A DNA stretch of 64,000 bases from Syngnathus acus (GCF_901709675.1 NC_051088.1:10504193-10568192), one strand, 5' to 3'. Counted from the first letter of the stretch, positions 19,401 to 32,780 are shown. A program made the numbers and translations. The notes: generated by a model from the letters alone, not told the origin.

Positions 19401-22400
19401 GTTACATGCCACTAAATATGTAAAAGGCTTAGGTTGCCATTAAATTGCCTCTTCTCTTACCACCAAATTTAATTAGCATTTAAAAGGAAGACCAACACAT
19501 AGCTTTTTTTGTGGTACAAAACCACGGAAAAGCATCTCAAACTTCCCTCTTTGTCCATTAACATCATGATTTAGTTGTCATGTTGGTGCCATATTATTGA
19601 TAGATTTGTATATTGATGGTCTTCCTTTTTGAAGTGGCTCATTAATTCATGTCTTATTCCCATTTTGGAATTCCCCATTCTATTTCCATCAAACGTTGCA
19701 TTGCGCAGTGTGGTTTTGCCTTCAGGTCACCATTGTGAAGGTAACAGACTAGAAGATGGCCAGATGGACACGACCATGCAGTACCTCCTTTCGCTAAATG
19801 GAACTCTAAATCTTACCACCTTAAAAAGCTTCGGTTATTATCTGTGCCCCCCAGCATTCCCCCCTCTCATGTAATTAACATAGAGGTGGTTAGATCCACA
19901 GTCATCTGTCAGACTGGCTGCCCTAGAAGAGAGGGGAATCTCACCCTCGGGACGCATCCAGCCCGCCTCTTCCTCCGCTCCTCGTCCTTTATCTTCTATA
20001 CGTCTCTTGCATCTCTTTGCCGGGCTTCCGATCGATTTTTGTCCCTTATTTTTCAGTCTGCGCCTCCCTCGCCACCCCGCCACTCACCTCTCTCGCTCAA
20101 TACGTCCTTTCCCCATCAATCTTTATGTGCCCCTCATGTCCGCGTCCACATCGGCCTGTCGGTCCCCATTGAGATCGTGGCTAAATGAAAGAGAATTTCT
20201 TGCCCCCCCCATATATTTGCCAATTCAGAGCACGTGTAGCTTTGCTAATAAACATTGTATGTGTGTGGTTGCGTTGAAAGGACACGGTTTACCGTATCAG
20301 GTAGTCTTGCACACAGCTCTTATCTCATGTCAATTTTTTTTATATTGTATTTATATTGTGACATGTTGCGGGGGGGAGGGGACAGCGCCACGCTGGACCA
20401 ATGACAATTTTAAACAAAGGACCTGAAGCCAGCCACACGCACGTGCAAAAAAAAAAAAAAAACGCGTTTGCTAGTTGTGCACACAACTGGTCATGTATTT
20501 AGGTTATGGTTTTTTTATTTAATCATTCCTAAGGTTGAACCAACTGCATTTTTGCTAACTTGTGACTGCTGGGTTAAAAATTGGACCAACCCAGGTTTTT
20601 TTCCCCCAATTATTAACCCAAATGGTGTTGTTTTTAACCCAGTGTTCTTAGGGGTTTATACATGTATAACACACACAAAGACAAAGCTCCAGCAAAACAT
20701 CTCTTCGCATCCAAATTTGATCAGTGGAAGGCACTTTAGCTCATTTTTGTGGGCGGCTCTGTACTGATCTGAATGTGCTCATATGTATGCGTATCTATTG
20801 TTTCCATATGCAGTACGCGTGTGTCTGTGGATGTGGGTGAGCCCCCCTTTTTTTTCCTTTTTTTTTATTTTTATTAAAACATCCATAATACACAGCTTGG
20901 CAGTCTGTGTTTCTTTGTACTCAGTGGTGTGTGTCACAGTCCCAAGCTGACAATGACAACGAACAGATTGTACCATCTGAGTCTCCCGCTGATCTGCAAT
21001 GAAAACATCAGGAATGTCATTTGCGAGTTTTGGTATGCAAGAAGGTGCGCCCGTTGGGCCCTCTTTGTTTTGATTTGTTTAGCCACCTTTAGATGAAACT
21101 GTACGGCAAATCACCTTCCCAACCATATGTAAGTAGATGATTATGTGGCAACAAAGATGCTTTCGTAATGAAAATCTAATGACAGTTCTATTAGATTGGT
21201 GTATACATAGATGCGAGTGGATTTAGTTTATTTGTAGAGGCAAGTTTATTTTTGTATGATTAGCAACAATGTACAGTAGATTTACTTAAAATGGCATCTT
21301 TGTGTAGTGGTTCGGTCAGGAATCTGGGTAAAATATTTTCCCATTGTGTAGTGTATTAAACATTATATAAACCTATATTTTTATTAAACACAGCATCATC
21401 ACAAGAGGGATTCATGTTGTACCCTTTGTTTAATTTTTATCACTAAACATTGCCAAATAAACAGTAATCTGAGGAAAAAATGGCACTTTATTGCAAAATT
21501 GTATTCAATTATTCAATGGGATAATTAATTCTAGAACACATTAAATAGTGAGAGCCACAGTTAATTGTTTTCCAAAGTAAAAGATGTTTTTGAATTTCTT
21601 ATCTTGATGAAACACAAAAGATAGTTATGCTTTAATGAAGGACTACAGAAATCAAAGAATTACTGCTGAGGCCAAAATCAAAACATTTGTACAATTTTTA
21701 AGTGAAACTACGCCTATAAACAAAAACTCGTGTGTAAATGAGCAGACAGGTTTTGCTGAAATTATGGTGCTGACAATTTTGCACGATGATTCTATACATT
21801 GCTGTCATCCGTGTGAGACGGGCCATATGCTCTCACTTATGCTTATGTGTGCAGCGCAGACATCCAGATGTATAACAGATTAGCAGCGTCTTCACTGTCT
21901 AGACTGGCAGCGCTGTCACAAAAGTGTTGCCAGTCCAGCGGCGTGAAGACTTCCCCCATTAGCGAATCCCACACACACACATACGTACATAGCCACCCCC
22001 CATGAAAGACACGAAGAAGCCCCATGCGGCGAAAGATGAGCCACAATGGCCAATATGATGTGTCGGTGACTCAGCTCGACGAGGTTGTAGCTCGTCGGTG
22101 ACACCATGGTGCACTGTGGCTTTGTGAAGCCAAGGCAAGAATCGTTTTGGTGTGCTGCTCCACTCCTCTCAGGCTTAGTGGTAAAATCAGGTCATGAGCA
22201 AACAGCCCCCCCAGCCCCCACTCATCATCTTGCCTCCATTTTTACCTCTCTGCTCTACCCCTACGGGTAGCCAGCCCCCTTTCTCATTTCACCAAAATTA
22301 AAAAAGCCAACCCTATTGTCGTTTTTTTTTTTTTTTTCACGCACCCCTCTCATTTCAATGCACTCTCTTCCTCTGTCGTATCTGTGATCAGATTATATGG

Positions 22401-25400
22401 CATATCGCGGGATTAGTGTGGCTTGTGGCGTGTATAAAGATGGAGAGCAGTGGGCATGTTGATGAGGCTTTCATGCAAATGCTCACTGCCCGACTTATGA
22501 GGACTAAATGATGATAAAGAGCATCGAGGCCATGGTACCCGTGCGCATCCCAGACTGGTTTCAGCCTTGGGGCGCTCTAAGCAATAACGATATTGTCAGC
22601 GCCTAAGCAATAAGAGTGCAGATAATAAAACAATTTGTCCACAACATGAAGATGAAATCCTGCTCCACAGATCATGCTCCTTTTCAAGTGTCTCCCCTCA
22701 TCGTTGACTTTGTGGCACCCCTTCTTTGTACTTTCTGGGTTTCCATCCCAGGTTTACACTCCTCTTGAATTAATGTAAGATTAATCAGGAAGCATGGACC
22801 TGGCCAAGGGCATTAAATGTAGATTAATTTAAGATTAAAAGGCTCAAGCATCAATCAGTTGGAGTGCATGTAATGAATGTCTTAATAGTTCTAAATTTAA
22901 AAAAGAAAAAAACATGGATGTACATTTTAGAATGCATTGGAAAGCTTAATTTACCATCCTCCCACATCACTCGTACAATTTCAACTAAATAGTAGAATTT
23001 CAATTGAAGAAAAAAAAGCTAAAACTTAAATGGGTATCAGGTAGTGTGGAAACTTGTGCCCAACCATTATTATTTTATTTTTCTTACCTTTTATATATTC
23101 TAACCATTCCCGACAGGTGTAAACACAACCTAAAGTCATGGTTTTTCTGGGGAGGAAAAAAACTTTGCAAAAGAAATCTCATACTCGATATATTATACAA
23201 TCTCATACTTGAGTAATGATGGTTCTGTAAATTCCTATGTACGTGTTGGGTGAAGGTTCAGGGTTCTCCTGGGGAGATTTTATGTACTGTACTGTCACTC
23301 TTGACACATGCTCGTGTACACCCACACACGCGCGCACACACACACCTGACTTTCCACTGTATGTCTGCTGTGTAAATTTTTTTGTGCGTGTTGACAGAAT
23401 GGGGTTTTGTGGAAAGAGATCCCCCTGAGTGGGAACAGATTGGTGTCTGAGCCTTCGTGTCCTGACTCATTAATCTTGTCTTTAATTCATGGCCTCACTG
23501 TCAGTGCAACACACACAAGCTCAGCAAGCCTTGGTACCAAGGTCCTAAAACGGAGGAAAGCGTACTTAGAGGCTCGTTGGCACAAGTAAAAGCATTGTTA
23601 CTACAAGGAGGGAGGTTTAATATTTTAATATCCTCATTTGTTCTTGCTTCTTCGCCACTTATTGGAAACAATCCATCACACAAACACACGCCTCTTATCA
23701 GTGATCTTGGGCACCAGTGCCAAGAATGTGAAATTAAAAGAACAAAATGGTTTAATGAATGATAGAGAGCAACCGAGCTGGTGATTAACATGCAGGAATT
23801 GTTTACTAGGAAGTCTTGCTAACTGGCAAAGGATTTCATGGAGAGTGTTGGTTGATTCTTGCTGCTAAACTAGGTGCTTCACTTTTCCCACATCTGTAAC
23901 TGAAAAAAAAATAAATCCTACACATGAGCCCGTAATGGCATAATGACAAGATATGACTTGTAAACAAGAGTATTGATTGATTGATTTGGCAGCGATTGTA
24001 GATTTAAGTATTTTTCAATGTGGTGCCACAGTCTTGGCCCGCTAAACTTTGGGCCGCGTCATCCAAATCCTGTTTTAGCAATTTTGTATGTGTGCTTAGC
24101 ATCTTTGTCTTCCACAGAAGAACCACCGCCCTCGTCAGACTTGTAGAGCGTCAGCCATTGTCCCGACATTGCTGGATCCACCTTTCCTTCCTTAAGTTAC
24201 TGGAACTGGAAAAAAGATGTCTTGACATTCATACTGGATAATTTTGTCTCCTCGTGGTTTGAGTCCTTTATATGCCTTTGGGCAACTCTTGGCTTGCTGC
24301 TTTGTGCTTTTTATTTCTTCATTACTGTGTCTTCGTCATCATTCTCATTTTGGATGCACCGTGTACACTGTGGGTGATGTTTCTGAGCCGCTTGCTGACG
24401 TCATCCCGCCTTCTTTGCTTCTCATGCCAGGGAATCGGCTTATCGCTTGATTTACCCGATTGAACTGGGCTGTAAGTTTTTGTGCTGGCAGATTTCCTTG
24501 CCTTGCTTCTCAAATGTCAAAGCGATCGTGATGAAGATGGAAAAACAAAGTCCTTGGAAAAGGGAAGGAATCATGCCGAGGGGGCATTTTTCCTGGAAGA
24601 GAAAGTTTTGTTCTGACTTGGCACCAATTTGACCTCCAGATCCAAAGCAATTCAACTAAAAATGTTGAGTTTATGGCTCCAACTAAAGATTATTTTTCAA
24701 AATTTGACTAACGTGTTGATTATTTTGTCGATTTAATGGATGGCGTAGATTCAAAAAATGTTTTGATTTACATTCCTTTTTTACGCTGAGTAAAACTTGG
24801 TGAGGTTGTTGTTGTAAATGCTAAGAAGACTGCAAGTCAAAGTGTGTAGTAAGTTAACAAATCTAATTAAAGTAGGATGTCACAGTGATTGGCTGATGTG
24901 TTTAGGGACTGCAAGCAGCAGGGTCACGTTACCTCACCGGATCACTCTGTCACTGTAAATAAACAGCATTTCGTCAGTCACGTTACATCAGTGCAAGTTT
25001 GCTCCGTAAACAAAAACCACAAGTGGAAGGACGTGCTACCACGCATGTACATGTTGCAACCAAATGAAAGGTTGCTTAGTGACATTCCTCAAATAGTCAC
25101 TGGCTCTTTTGGGGTCTTAATGGGTACTGAAGTTGAGTCCTTTGAGTTTCAAGACCAATGCGTTGTTTGTCCAAACCAGTACTACTGGTGGGTCAGGACG
25201 CAAAGTGGTCGGAAAAATGTGGAGGGGTTCCTCAGGGTACAACATTACAGACTGACAGCAATGCCCGGAATGGCAATGTGACTTATTGATGTAACAAGTA
25301 GGCTACAGTTCAATTGGTCACAGGAAGTTAAGCAGGCAAGAGATGACAACTCCCACATGACCAATTCATTCACTGAACAGAAACTTCGATAAGAACTTTA

Positions 25401-28400
25401 CAAGTAAGGCATCCGGAATTTAAAGGCTCATTCGGGAGGGGTGTGTTCGTGTGATCACTGAAAGCGGACTCAGGCTCCTCAGCACAGAAGAATGCTGCTC
25501 TTTGAGTCATGTATTTATTTATTTTTACATCAAGTGAGTTCCCACACAGTCCTAAACTTTCCATTGTAGCTTCTTGTGTGACCTTGTGTCCATTTGAAAG
25601 TCTCTGGCACGCTCTTCACACCATTGTACAAAAATGCTTGTGTGCGCAAGAATAGCTTTGACAGCATTGTGTTGAAGGTGAATACTTAACGCTTGGTCAT
25701 TCTGAACCGCCTGGAACTCTCTGCTGCACTCCAGCGTCAAATAAGCATTGTTTGGTCCAAAAGTTCATCAGACTAATGTAGTTTGAAGCAGACTGATGGG
25801 AATTGGTTTAGAAAAGCGTGGGGACTTGACAATGGCCAATCAGAACAGAAAATTGAAGGTTTGAATATGCCATTTTTGTGTTTTTTCCCCCCCAGCCTAG
25901 TGGTCATAATAGTGGCATGTTACAATTTGGTACTAAACTTAGGGTCATTAATCTCTCTTGTTGGGTGGGGTATGTTGATATTTAATGTGTTGGTAACATT
26001 ATTTTGGTTTCTACACGGGACAAAAATGTGTCTACTCGGTATTGATTACTTTTTTTTTTTCATGGCCCATTAAAAAAAATTTCATGGCTTCAGTGTCAAG
26101 CAAAAGACATTTAATGGCTTCATTTCGGATGACCTTATTTGGAAACTATGGTACTTGTAACACAAAATGTAGGCCGCTTGGGGAGATACCCCAAGCTATT
26201 TAGCAACGTGTATTTGTAGTTTTTATGTTCATGCCCAGTTAATCATCGCAGTCATTGACAATTTGATGGATAGGGACCGTTGATCATTCTTCTCGCCTAC
26301 TGCTGGCTATCGAATTTCCCTTTGTTTTTGTTTTTTGCTGTCGGCGGGGAAAAAAAGTCACTTGTGTGTTGGACTTGTTATGGCGCAACACAGGCGCAAC
26401 CAACCAGTCCGAGGTGATGAATAAGAAGCTCCTGCTAATGATCGTTAAAACGTTTCTTTCTCCACATGCTGCAGTGTTTGGACCATTTGTCAGCCACACT
26501 AATCAGCTGCTTTCTCGTTGCTGTGGCAACCAACCGCATGATCTCTCAACCCTTTTTCTCACTCACCTTGTTTCTTTCTTGAGCTAATCTCTGGGCCCTC
26601 AAGGCTTCCTCCCCTACCACCCATTTCCTCCCCCCCCAAATTCAGAACAAGGGAAAAGTTTCAAAATGTTACGGGGCTTCCCACGTGGGAGTGGATAAAG
26701 AAAAAGGTGCGTTTGTGTGAAATGAAAGAAAATGGTGGCTTTAAAGGGGGGGGGGGGCTGATGGAATACATTCGTTCCTACTACATAATAAAAGAGCGGC
26801 CCTCGGGAATCCTTGAATTACAATGAATATCTAATCCAATGGGTGGAAAACAGGCAGTAAAACTTGTTTAAATGGAGCTGATGCAAATGGCAGAGTATGC
26901 ATCTGGATGGAGTGGTGCACAATTTTAGTATTTTGAGTCACAGATACCCATGCATGTGCATGTCGTACGCAAGAATACCTCAACATGTGCAATCGCACAT
27001 GAATGCTTGGTATGCAAATGAATGAATAGCAAAAGATAAGATGAGAAATTGAATTTGGCACTGTTCAACCTTCAAATAACATTGCTAAAGTGTTTTTCAT
27101 CACACGTGTTTCCCCTGATCGTAGCGCCTAAGTTTAAGTAGACCTCTCCGGTATGTCTGTCTGAAGGACAACATTTTGCTCGTGTAATGAACCTTTCGGT
27201 CCGTAAAGATGATTTAAGATCAATTACGTAACACTCACAATGTCATCAAAGCAGCACATTTACATTTTGCATCGCAATCAGCATAATCAAACGTTAACTA
27301 GCTAAATTTGCTCTTCATCTGGTTGTCCGCCCTTGTCGTATGAAATATTCGTATTTTTTCAATATACGAATTGAGGCTGATTAAGTACATGATCTAATGT
27401 CGCTATGGCGACAAGAAATGCAACAAGCCTTTGAATTTGTTAACTATTGGGACTTGTGTGTTAATTTAAGCTCATCAGCAGCATGCCTCAGGGTTTGCAT
27501 CTTTTGTTACTCCCAAGTGATCGATACAGCTTGTGCACTATTGACATGCCCTGGCTTGTCCCTCGTATAGGTGTCAGTCACCCTCATCACAAGGTGCTTG
27601 GCCATTCCACCCACATTGCTCACATTGCTTCTGACAAGAGTTGCATAGCCTTTGTTCAGGCCGCCCATTTCCCGTTAGAAACAATGAAGTCAACTATTGA
27701 AAGCAAGCATGACTCATTATTCCAGAATTTGTCAATCCCTGGTGACAGCTTTGGTCTGCTTGAGTAAGTGTGTCCTGTCATCCTGCCCTCACCCCATTTG
27801 TGTCAGAAGTCATGGCGGTGTGGCGGTGGGTTCACACAGGGTTTATGTTTGCCTGGAGGGTTGCCCTTAATCTTGGTATGCACCACAATCGAGGCTTGTT
27901 GAGGAAGTCAAGGCGACAGAGAAAGAAGAGAAGCCGTCCTTTTCTCACCGGGTTCCCTGCAATCCGAATACAAGTTAACAGTCTCAAGGCCCACGCTTGG
28001 AAGGTTGGAATGCATGGCCGTCACCACCTTCTGCCATGTCCTCACATATCCAAGGCTTTGCTTTTTTTTTTTTTTTTTTTTTGATACGGCAGGACCTCCA
28101 AAGTCAAAAAGATTTGATTAATTTCAAAACATATGCTACTTAGTGCAACTTTACTTTGTCCATCTTGTGTGGCCACGTGTCAATGCCAAGAGCAAGAGGC
28201 GAGGTACGGTCAATGTTTGTTGCCTTGAATGAACCTTGTATGCAGTTAAAGTTAGTAAACATTGACAGAAGATGAATGGACATAACCACTTTGGTTACAC
28301 CCACAGCGTCGAACATCAGTGCAAGAGCTCATTTTCTTTAGAAATTCAGTGCTCACTTTTTTTATTTAGTCATTGTGATGATACTTTGGAGGGGTGAACA

Positions 28401-30797
28401 AATACTGCATCATGTCATCCGAATATTGCTCATGCTCAAGGGAGAATACAGCTGCTTTTGTCATATATCATGAAAGTAAACGCGTGTTGAAATCCAAACC
28501 GATTTTGCGTCAGAACCATTTTGTCTGATTAGGAGTCACGTTGAACTGCGTAATATAGGCCCAAAAGTAAAAAGGTGCATTTGTTCATCTTTTTCAGCAG
28601 TCATGTCAAGCACAATTGATGCCAGAAGAGAATGGTCATATTTTTGTTTCTGTTCACCACAGTGGTCTCTTTTTCTTGTACAATGAACACATATCAACAC
28701 AAAATACTTAGATAATGGTAAAGATATTAAGAAGTTGCATGACAATTGCTTTTTATGCACTCAGGTTTTACGTACACAAACACACATAGGAATGAGGTCA
28801 TTGCGCCGTCTTATCTTCCACCAGCATGTCGACACCCAGCAAAATTCTTAGAAAACGTTGCAAGATTTGTTGGTTCAGAAGTTCCTGTCAGTGCAACGAC
28901 ATTACACGATGCACTCCTACGCACTTAAGTTTTTTCATCCTGTGCACACGTGATGCTATTGAGTTTAAGTTGGATTGAACATTTACGGAACTCATGGACC
29001 CCATGAAAATGCTTTGTAAATGAGTCTGAATATTGAAATCGTATTATCTTGTCGTGATAAACCTGATGGAGTGAAGGTGTCTCACTGATTCAATCAACAG
29101 GCCGATTAGTCTTATTGAACTTCTTCTATAGTCATATCTTGTTTCCAGAAACAGCCATCAACACCTCCACAACAGTTTCACTTTTCTGCCTCATGTCTGC
29201 AGTTTCCCGTACAAGGCCAGAATGTTCCACTTGTTTGGTTCGCCCCTCCACGCAGAATTAGTCATGGCTCATTTTTGTCTGACTAATTGAGAATGACTGG
29301 CAAGTTTTTGAAGGCACTTAGGACAACATGGGCATCATCAGCACTGAGTCAGTTTGCTGTCCATTGTGAACCTGACATACCTAATGGTGAAATATATCGG
29401 TTTTTATTTCCAGGAAATGATTTCAGTGGGTGGTGGCGATGTGGGCCCTGAGCTGCAAAAGAATGTCAACATCTCACATGAATCTCCTACAGCATTACTG
29501 GAATGAGGGCAAAAGGGACTAGTAGCAAATCCCAAGGTTCCTCCCTTGTATCTAAAAGGTGTTGTTAACTTGTTTACCATACAGTCATGACCAAGGTGGT
29601 TGTTGGAACTTTTCTTTTTATTTAACTGGTGCCCAATATGTGTTGCTATGGTGACGTAGACTCTCTACACAGCTGTTGGTGGACGTATGAAGCCTACCTG
29701 GCTAATGAAAACCTATTTTGTTCATTAACAGTCTCGAAGACGTTAATCCTTCACTGAAAATAGCATTTCACAACCACAATGATGGTGGACCACAGTAAAG
29801 TATACGCAAGGTATTAGTCAGAGATATGTACATGAGGGCCATATGAAATTTGTGAGGGCCACCAGATGGAGGTTTTATTGCGATTATGGACAGCTTGATA
29901 GAAATTCTCAAGGAGGTGGTGGACTTGATGCATCAATACATTTTATTTGTCGGTAGGTGGCACCTCTAAATGTCTTCAGGGCAGGACAGTTATCACATCA
30001 GACTCGGGCCCATCGAATTGCTTGAATATTGAAAAATGATCGGCTTACGGAGTTTATTGAGGCATGACTTCTCAAGGCGTCATTGTGTGTTTACTTGATA
30101 TCCGAGATGTAAGATACGTTTTACCTGGATGTAAATCTATTTGGTGAGGTTTTTAATATGCAAATGATGGTGCAGAATCCAAGTTTGTTTCCGGTTCTTA
30201 GACATGATACAAGTGTGCCCCCTGCTGGTTGCTGTCGGGGTTTCAGAGGTAATGCAAATGCGGAGTTACTGTAAAGCGGCAATACATAAACATTTGTGCT
30301 CACGGCCCACGCTTAATTTTGAAAGATTAGGCACATCATTTTTTAGACCAACCATAAACAAGTTACCAATTTCAACACTTTAATGTTGAATGCACATATT
30401 GTACTACAGATTTTCTAAATTTTATTTACAATAAATATATGAAATTAAGTTTAAAAAATAAAAAGATTAAATCGAGCCAATTCAGTAAAGAGAATCGTGC
30501 ACCGTATATTGAATTAAACTCTTGACGGACTACAGAATAAGAGGTGGGCTGGATTGAGCTCATGGCTGTTCTTTTTTTTAGATTTGTGCAATTTTACCTG
30601 ATCATCCAAACAACTGTTAGCCTTAAATGATGTTCCCCATGTTTGTTTTCCAGGAGCGTTTTGCTGAAATTTTTGGCCACGACGCGGCAGCGGAGATACG
30701 CCGCTCCCAGGAGAGCTTCAAGAAGTGGCTGCTGGCTGGGATGACCTTGGTGACCGGTGTGGTGGTGGGCTCGCTCCTCGCCCAGAAGCGCCTGTGA
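13482..30797 (+). CDS. bcl2l1: Bcl-xL, BCL-2-like protein 1 (anti-apoptotic), two coding exons
   Basis: Bcl-xL sits in the outer mitochondrial membrane, binds BH3 peptides and restrains BAX/BAK. Coding exons are 13482-14012 (177 codons) and 30654-30797 (47 codons plus TGA), giving 224 residues; human has 233. BH4 is at residues 4-24 (RELVEFYVSYKLSLRN). An unstructured loop covers about 30-70. BH3 is at about 75-90, with LRDSANEFE where human has LREAGDEFE. BH1 is at about 119-138 with the NWGR signature. BH2 is at about 170-185, split by the intron after GGW. A hydrophobic tail anchor at 202-219 ends in basic QKRL. The ATG is fixed by BH4 similarity. Reading through the donor GTGAGT at 14013 gives a longer frame to 14045, which is intronic. 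The 16.6 kb intron between the exons (14013-30653) is phase 0, as in other vertebrates. Confidence 0.97.
14995..15203 (-). pseudogene. Remnant of a hAT transposase N-terminus (BED zinc finger)
   Basis: Starting at the ATG at 15203, the minus-strand translation has the BED-finger look: SAVWRYF, then AVCNV, then ARGGGSTASYST. The second expected zinc-ligand Cys after AVCNV is Arg here, and the part that should carry the His ligands is scrambled. The frame runs on into unrelated sequence to about 14862. The catalytic RNase-H-like domain is absent. It is a nonfunctional fragment inside the hAT element. Confidence 0.65.
15209..15281. repeat. Tandem repeat, two copies, 40-bp period, with CRE-like half sites
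   Basis: Two near-identical copies of a unit starting CGTGCTGCTGACGTATGACG lie at 15209 and 15249. Each unit holds two TGACGTA motifs. The repeat lies within the hAT element, just upstream of its BED remnant. Confidence 0.85.
15765..15828. repeat. Perfect tandem duplication, 32 bp x 2
   Basis: Units at 15765-15796 and 15797-15828 are identical, beginning AGTTGGCTCTGG and ending GTGTGTGTTTGG. This is a local duplication in the bcl2l1 intron. Confidence 0.95.
17020..17097. repeat. Tandem duplication, 39 bp x 2 with one mismatch
   Basis: Units at 17020-17058 and 17059-17097 both start GGTGGAATTTGTTTACC and differ by a single G/T near the end. Confidence 0.95.
18931..19260. promoter_or_regulatory. 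Candidate conserved noncoding element in the bcl2l1 intron
   Basis: A non-repetitive stretch dense in transcription-factor-like cores: GAGATAAATA, CCAGATAATAG, CCTAATAACA, GTGATTACTCAG, CAATTAGG. Its base composition (balanced, CpG retained) differs from the AT-rich drift around it. It codes for nothing recognisable. Conservation is inferred from appearance only. Confidence 0.3.
20565..20645. mobile_element. Short MITE-like element with TGGGTTAAAAA ends
   Basis: The segment begins ACTGCTGGGTTAAAAA and ends TTTTTAACCCAGTGT, an imperfect inverted repeat, with further ACCCA/TGGGT motifs inside. Short elements of this form are common in teleost genomes. No clear target duplication was identified. 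Confidence 0.45.
22385..22870. promoter_or_regulatory. Candidate conserved noncoding elements with homeodomain-like sites
   Basis: Two adjacent motif-rich stretches. At 22385-22640 there are ATGCAAAT, GGGATTAG and repeated TAAGCAATAA motifs. At 22756-22870 the core AAGATTAA/AGATTAAT recurs three times (22776, 22819, 22830), next to ATGTAATGAATG. No coding potential. The regulatory role is inferred from site clustering. Confidence 0.3.
30654..30797 (+). CDS. bcl2l1: bcl2l1 terminal coding exon (BH2 end and membrane anchor)
   Basis: The exon follows the acceptor TTTTCCAG at 30653 and starts in phase 0 with Glu-Arg-Phe-Ala-Glu, completing BH2. It encodes the amphipathic segment with SFKKW and the tail anchor LLAGMTLVTGVVVGSLL, then stops with TGA at 30795-30797. 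It is too short to stand out as an ORF; the identification rests on similarity to the C-terminus of fish Bcl-xL and on matching splice phase. Confidence 0.96.
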   Translation, partial: ERFAEIFGHDAAAEIRRSQESFKKWLLAGMTLVTGVVVGSLLAQKRL

Positions 30798-32190
30798 TGC
30801 CCTCATCTTACACACTTAGACGCATACACATATATACACGACACAAGTTGATGGTTCTGTTTGCCATCCCCTATTGGACTGAGAATTGACCTTGTTGTTT
30901 TTGGACTGCTGTGAGAAGCAAGTGGAAGGGGAGAGTCTTTGTGTTCACATTACCCCTCCACCCCTGCCATTAACCTCCGCATAAACACGTAGACATGTTA
31001 TTTTCAGGAAATTTCTTCCTTTTTATGGCCCCTGTTTGGTTTTCTCTCTGTAATCGCGCACACATATTATTCATTCGGTCTAAACTACCCATTTTGATCC
31101 TCCGAGCAGGCTACGGTTTGACCGACCACCAGAGTATGTGAACCAGCCTGGTTACAGTGCACACTACCCACAAGAATGTGGAGCTTTTGGGCTTTCAGGT
31201 GCAGTTTCAGAATGAACCAGAATTGCACTATTACCTGTACCACAAGGTCAAATGAAAATTTACCTATAAAGGTGTCTGTCTTTTAGGGTTATCCTGATAT
31301 TGCACCTGAAAGCCTTGTATAGCTTTTTCCAAGTAGTCTATATAAATCTCCAAAAAAGCTGTTCCAAAACTTCCGAAAGCATCCAAGCCACAAATTATCA
31401 TAATATATAGTAATGAACATTTGTCTGCATCATTATCTAGTTTTGTTTTTGTTTTTTGAGGGCGGGGCCACGTAAGTTCCCGAAACTCGATCTAAATTGT
31501 CAGCATGTTGTCGGCCTTGGCTACTCCTTTGGCCTGGTGTCGACGCCATTCCTGACGCTGGCAGACGTCACAAGCTCGAGCATGGCTGTGCCATATGGAA
31601 AGCGAAGGGCAGGATGTTGTCACCGGAACAGTAAAGAAAATTAATAATAAACAACAAAGTGCTGCATTCCTCTCTGATACTGTCTCGCATGGTAGTTTGT
31701 AATGTGTGGTGCTTTTTGTTTGAGAAGACATTTTAGCTGTCGAATGCGGCTGTATAAAACAAAAGTGAGCTTACATTTTGCTCCTGTGCTTTTAGTTGTA
31801 TTTGGATTTTTAAGACAATTGAACCCCAGCACTCCCAGCTGATTTATTGCTCAATTTCGAGTGGTTTTAATTTTTTTTTTTTTTTTTTTTATTAAATGTT
31901 TACGTTCAGCCAGCCAGAGCACAGTCTGCCGCGTTTGTGTGCGTGTGTGCGTGCGTTCGTGTGTGTGTGTGTGTGTGTGTGCGTGTGTTGGGGGGCACGT
32001 TGTCCTCGTTTACTAGACAGTAGCTGACAAATGCAGCAAACGTAGCAGCTCACACCGCAGATAGGACATTTCTCAGCATGACCATGTTAGATATTTGGAT
32101 GTAAAGTTGTAATGTTGATAGCACTGATCATTTAACACCCCCTGTTAAACATTTTCAATATGAGCAGTTAATAAAAGTTTATGATGCATT
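30798..32190 (+). other. bcl2l1: bcl2l1 3'UTR
   Basis: Noncoding sequence after the TGA. Candidate polyadenylation signals are AATAAA at 31646-31651 and at 32170-32175; the second is followed by a GT-rich stretch (CTGCTTGTCTCATGG) and is the better distal end. The stretch contains a T20 run (31871-31890) and a GT microsatellite (31959-31980). Long 3'UTRs are usual for this gene. Confidence 0.55.
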
Positions 32191-32780
32191 CATATCTGCT
32201 TGTCTCATGGTTTGCACTTTACATCCTGTTTGGAAATCGCCAGAAGTCCATAATCCAACAATCACCTTCAATTCTTTATAAGGTTGAGAAGCCTAATTGA
32301 ATTTTGGAGATATGGAACCAGTCACCTTGATGATTGCTCCCTTCGCCTCGTCACCACCGTCCCCCTTTGCTTGCACATATTGCCCACTTGCCGTCATTGC
32401 ACCGGTCAGACGGAAGGGCCGGCCGGCCGAAGCGTCTTTGAAGCGTCAAGCTCAGATGAAAAGTTTGCAAAAGAGGAATATTGAAGCTGTAGTTGTATGT
32501 TCATCACAGTTATGAATGGTTGCACCTTTGCGCAAGAATACATGACCCAAGAAGGTTCACTGAGTGCCTCATGTTTCATACATATCACGCGCTTTTGTTC
32601 GATGGCTGAAGATACAATAAATATATCCATCTACCGCCAGTCAGACATCAGGATAAGTCTACATAGCAGTGACATAACCCGAAAATACTTTCCAAGTAAA
32701 AGTCTAGAAGTCTATCGAGTCTCATATATGACAACATTTTCAATGCTCACAAACTACTAACTGCTGGACGGAGATCAATC

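Larger units (their letters stand above)
14013..30653 (+). other. bcl2l1: Large bcl2l1 intron (16.6 kb) splitting BH2
   Basis: No independent gene was recognised inside it on either strand. It holds a hAT-type element (14552-15398), two short perfect or near-perfect tandem duplications, long T tracts (16222-16243, 17684-17706, 28062-28082), a G12 run at 18533-18544 and another at 26746-26757. Between about 18.9 and 22.9 kb are several non-repetitive, motif-dense stretches that look like conserved noncoding elements. Confidence 0.75.

Noticed and set aside
24889-25281. 130-codon plus-strand ORF in the bcl2l1 intron
   Set aside because: Its first codon is TTG, no ATG start in good context precedes the frame, and the translation shows no recognisable domain or family motif. 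Likely chance.
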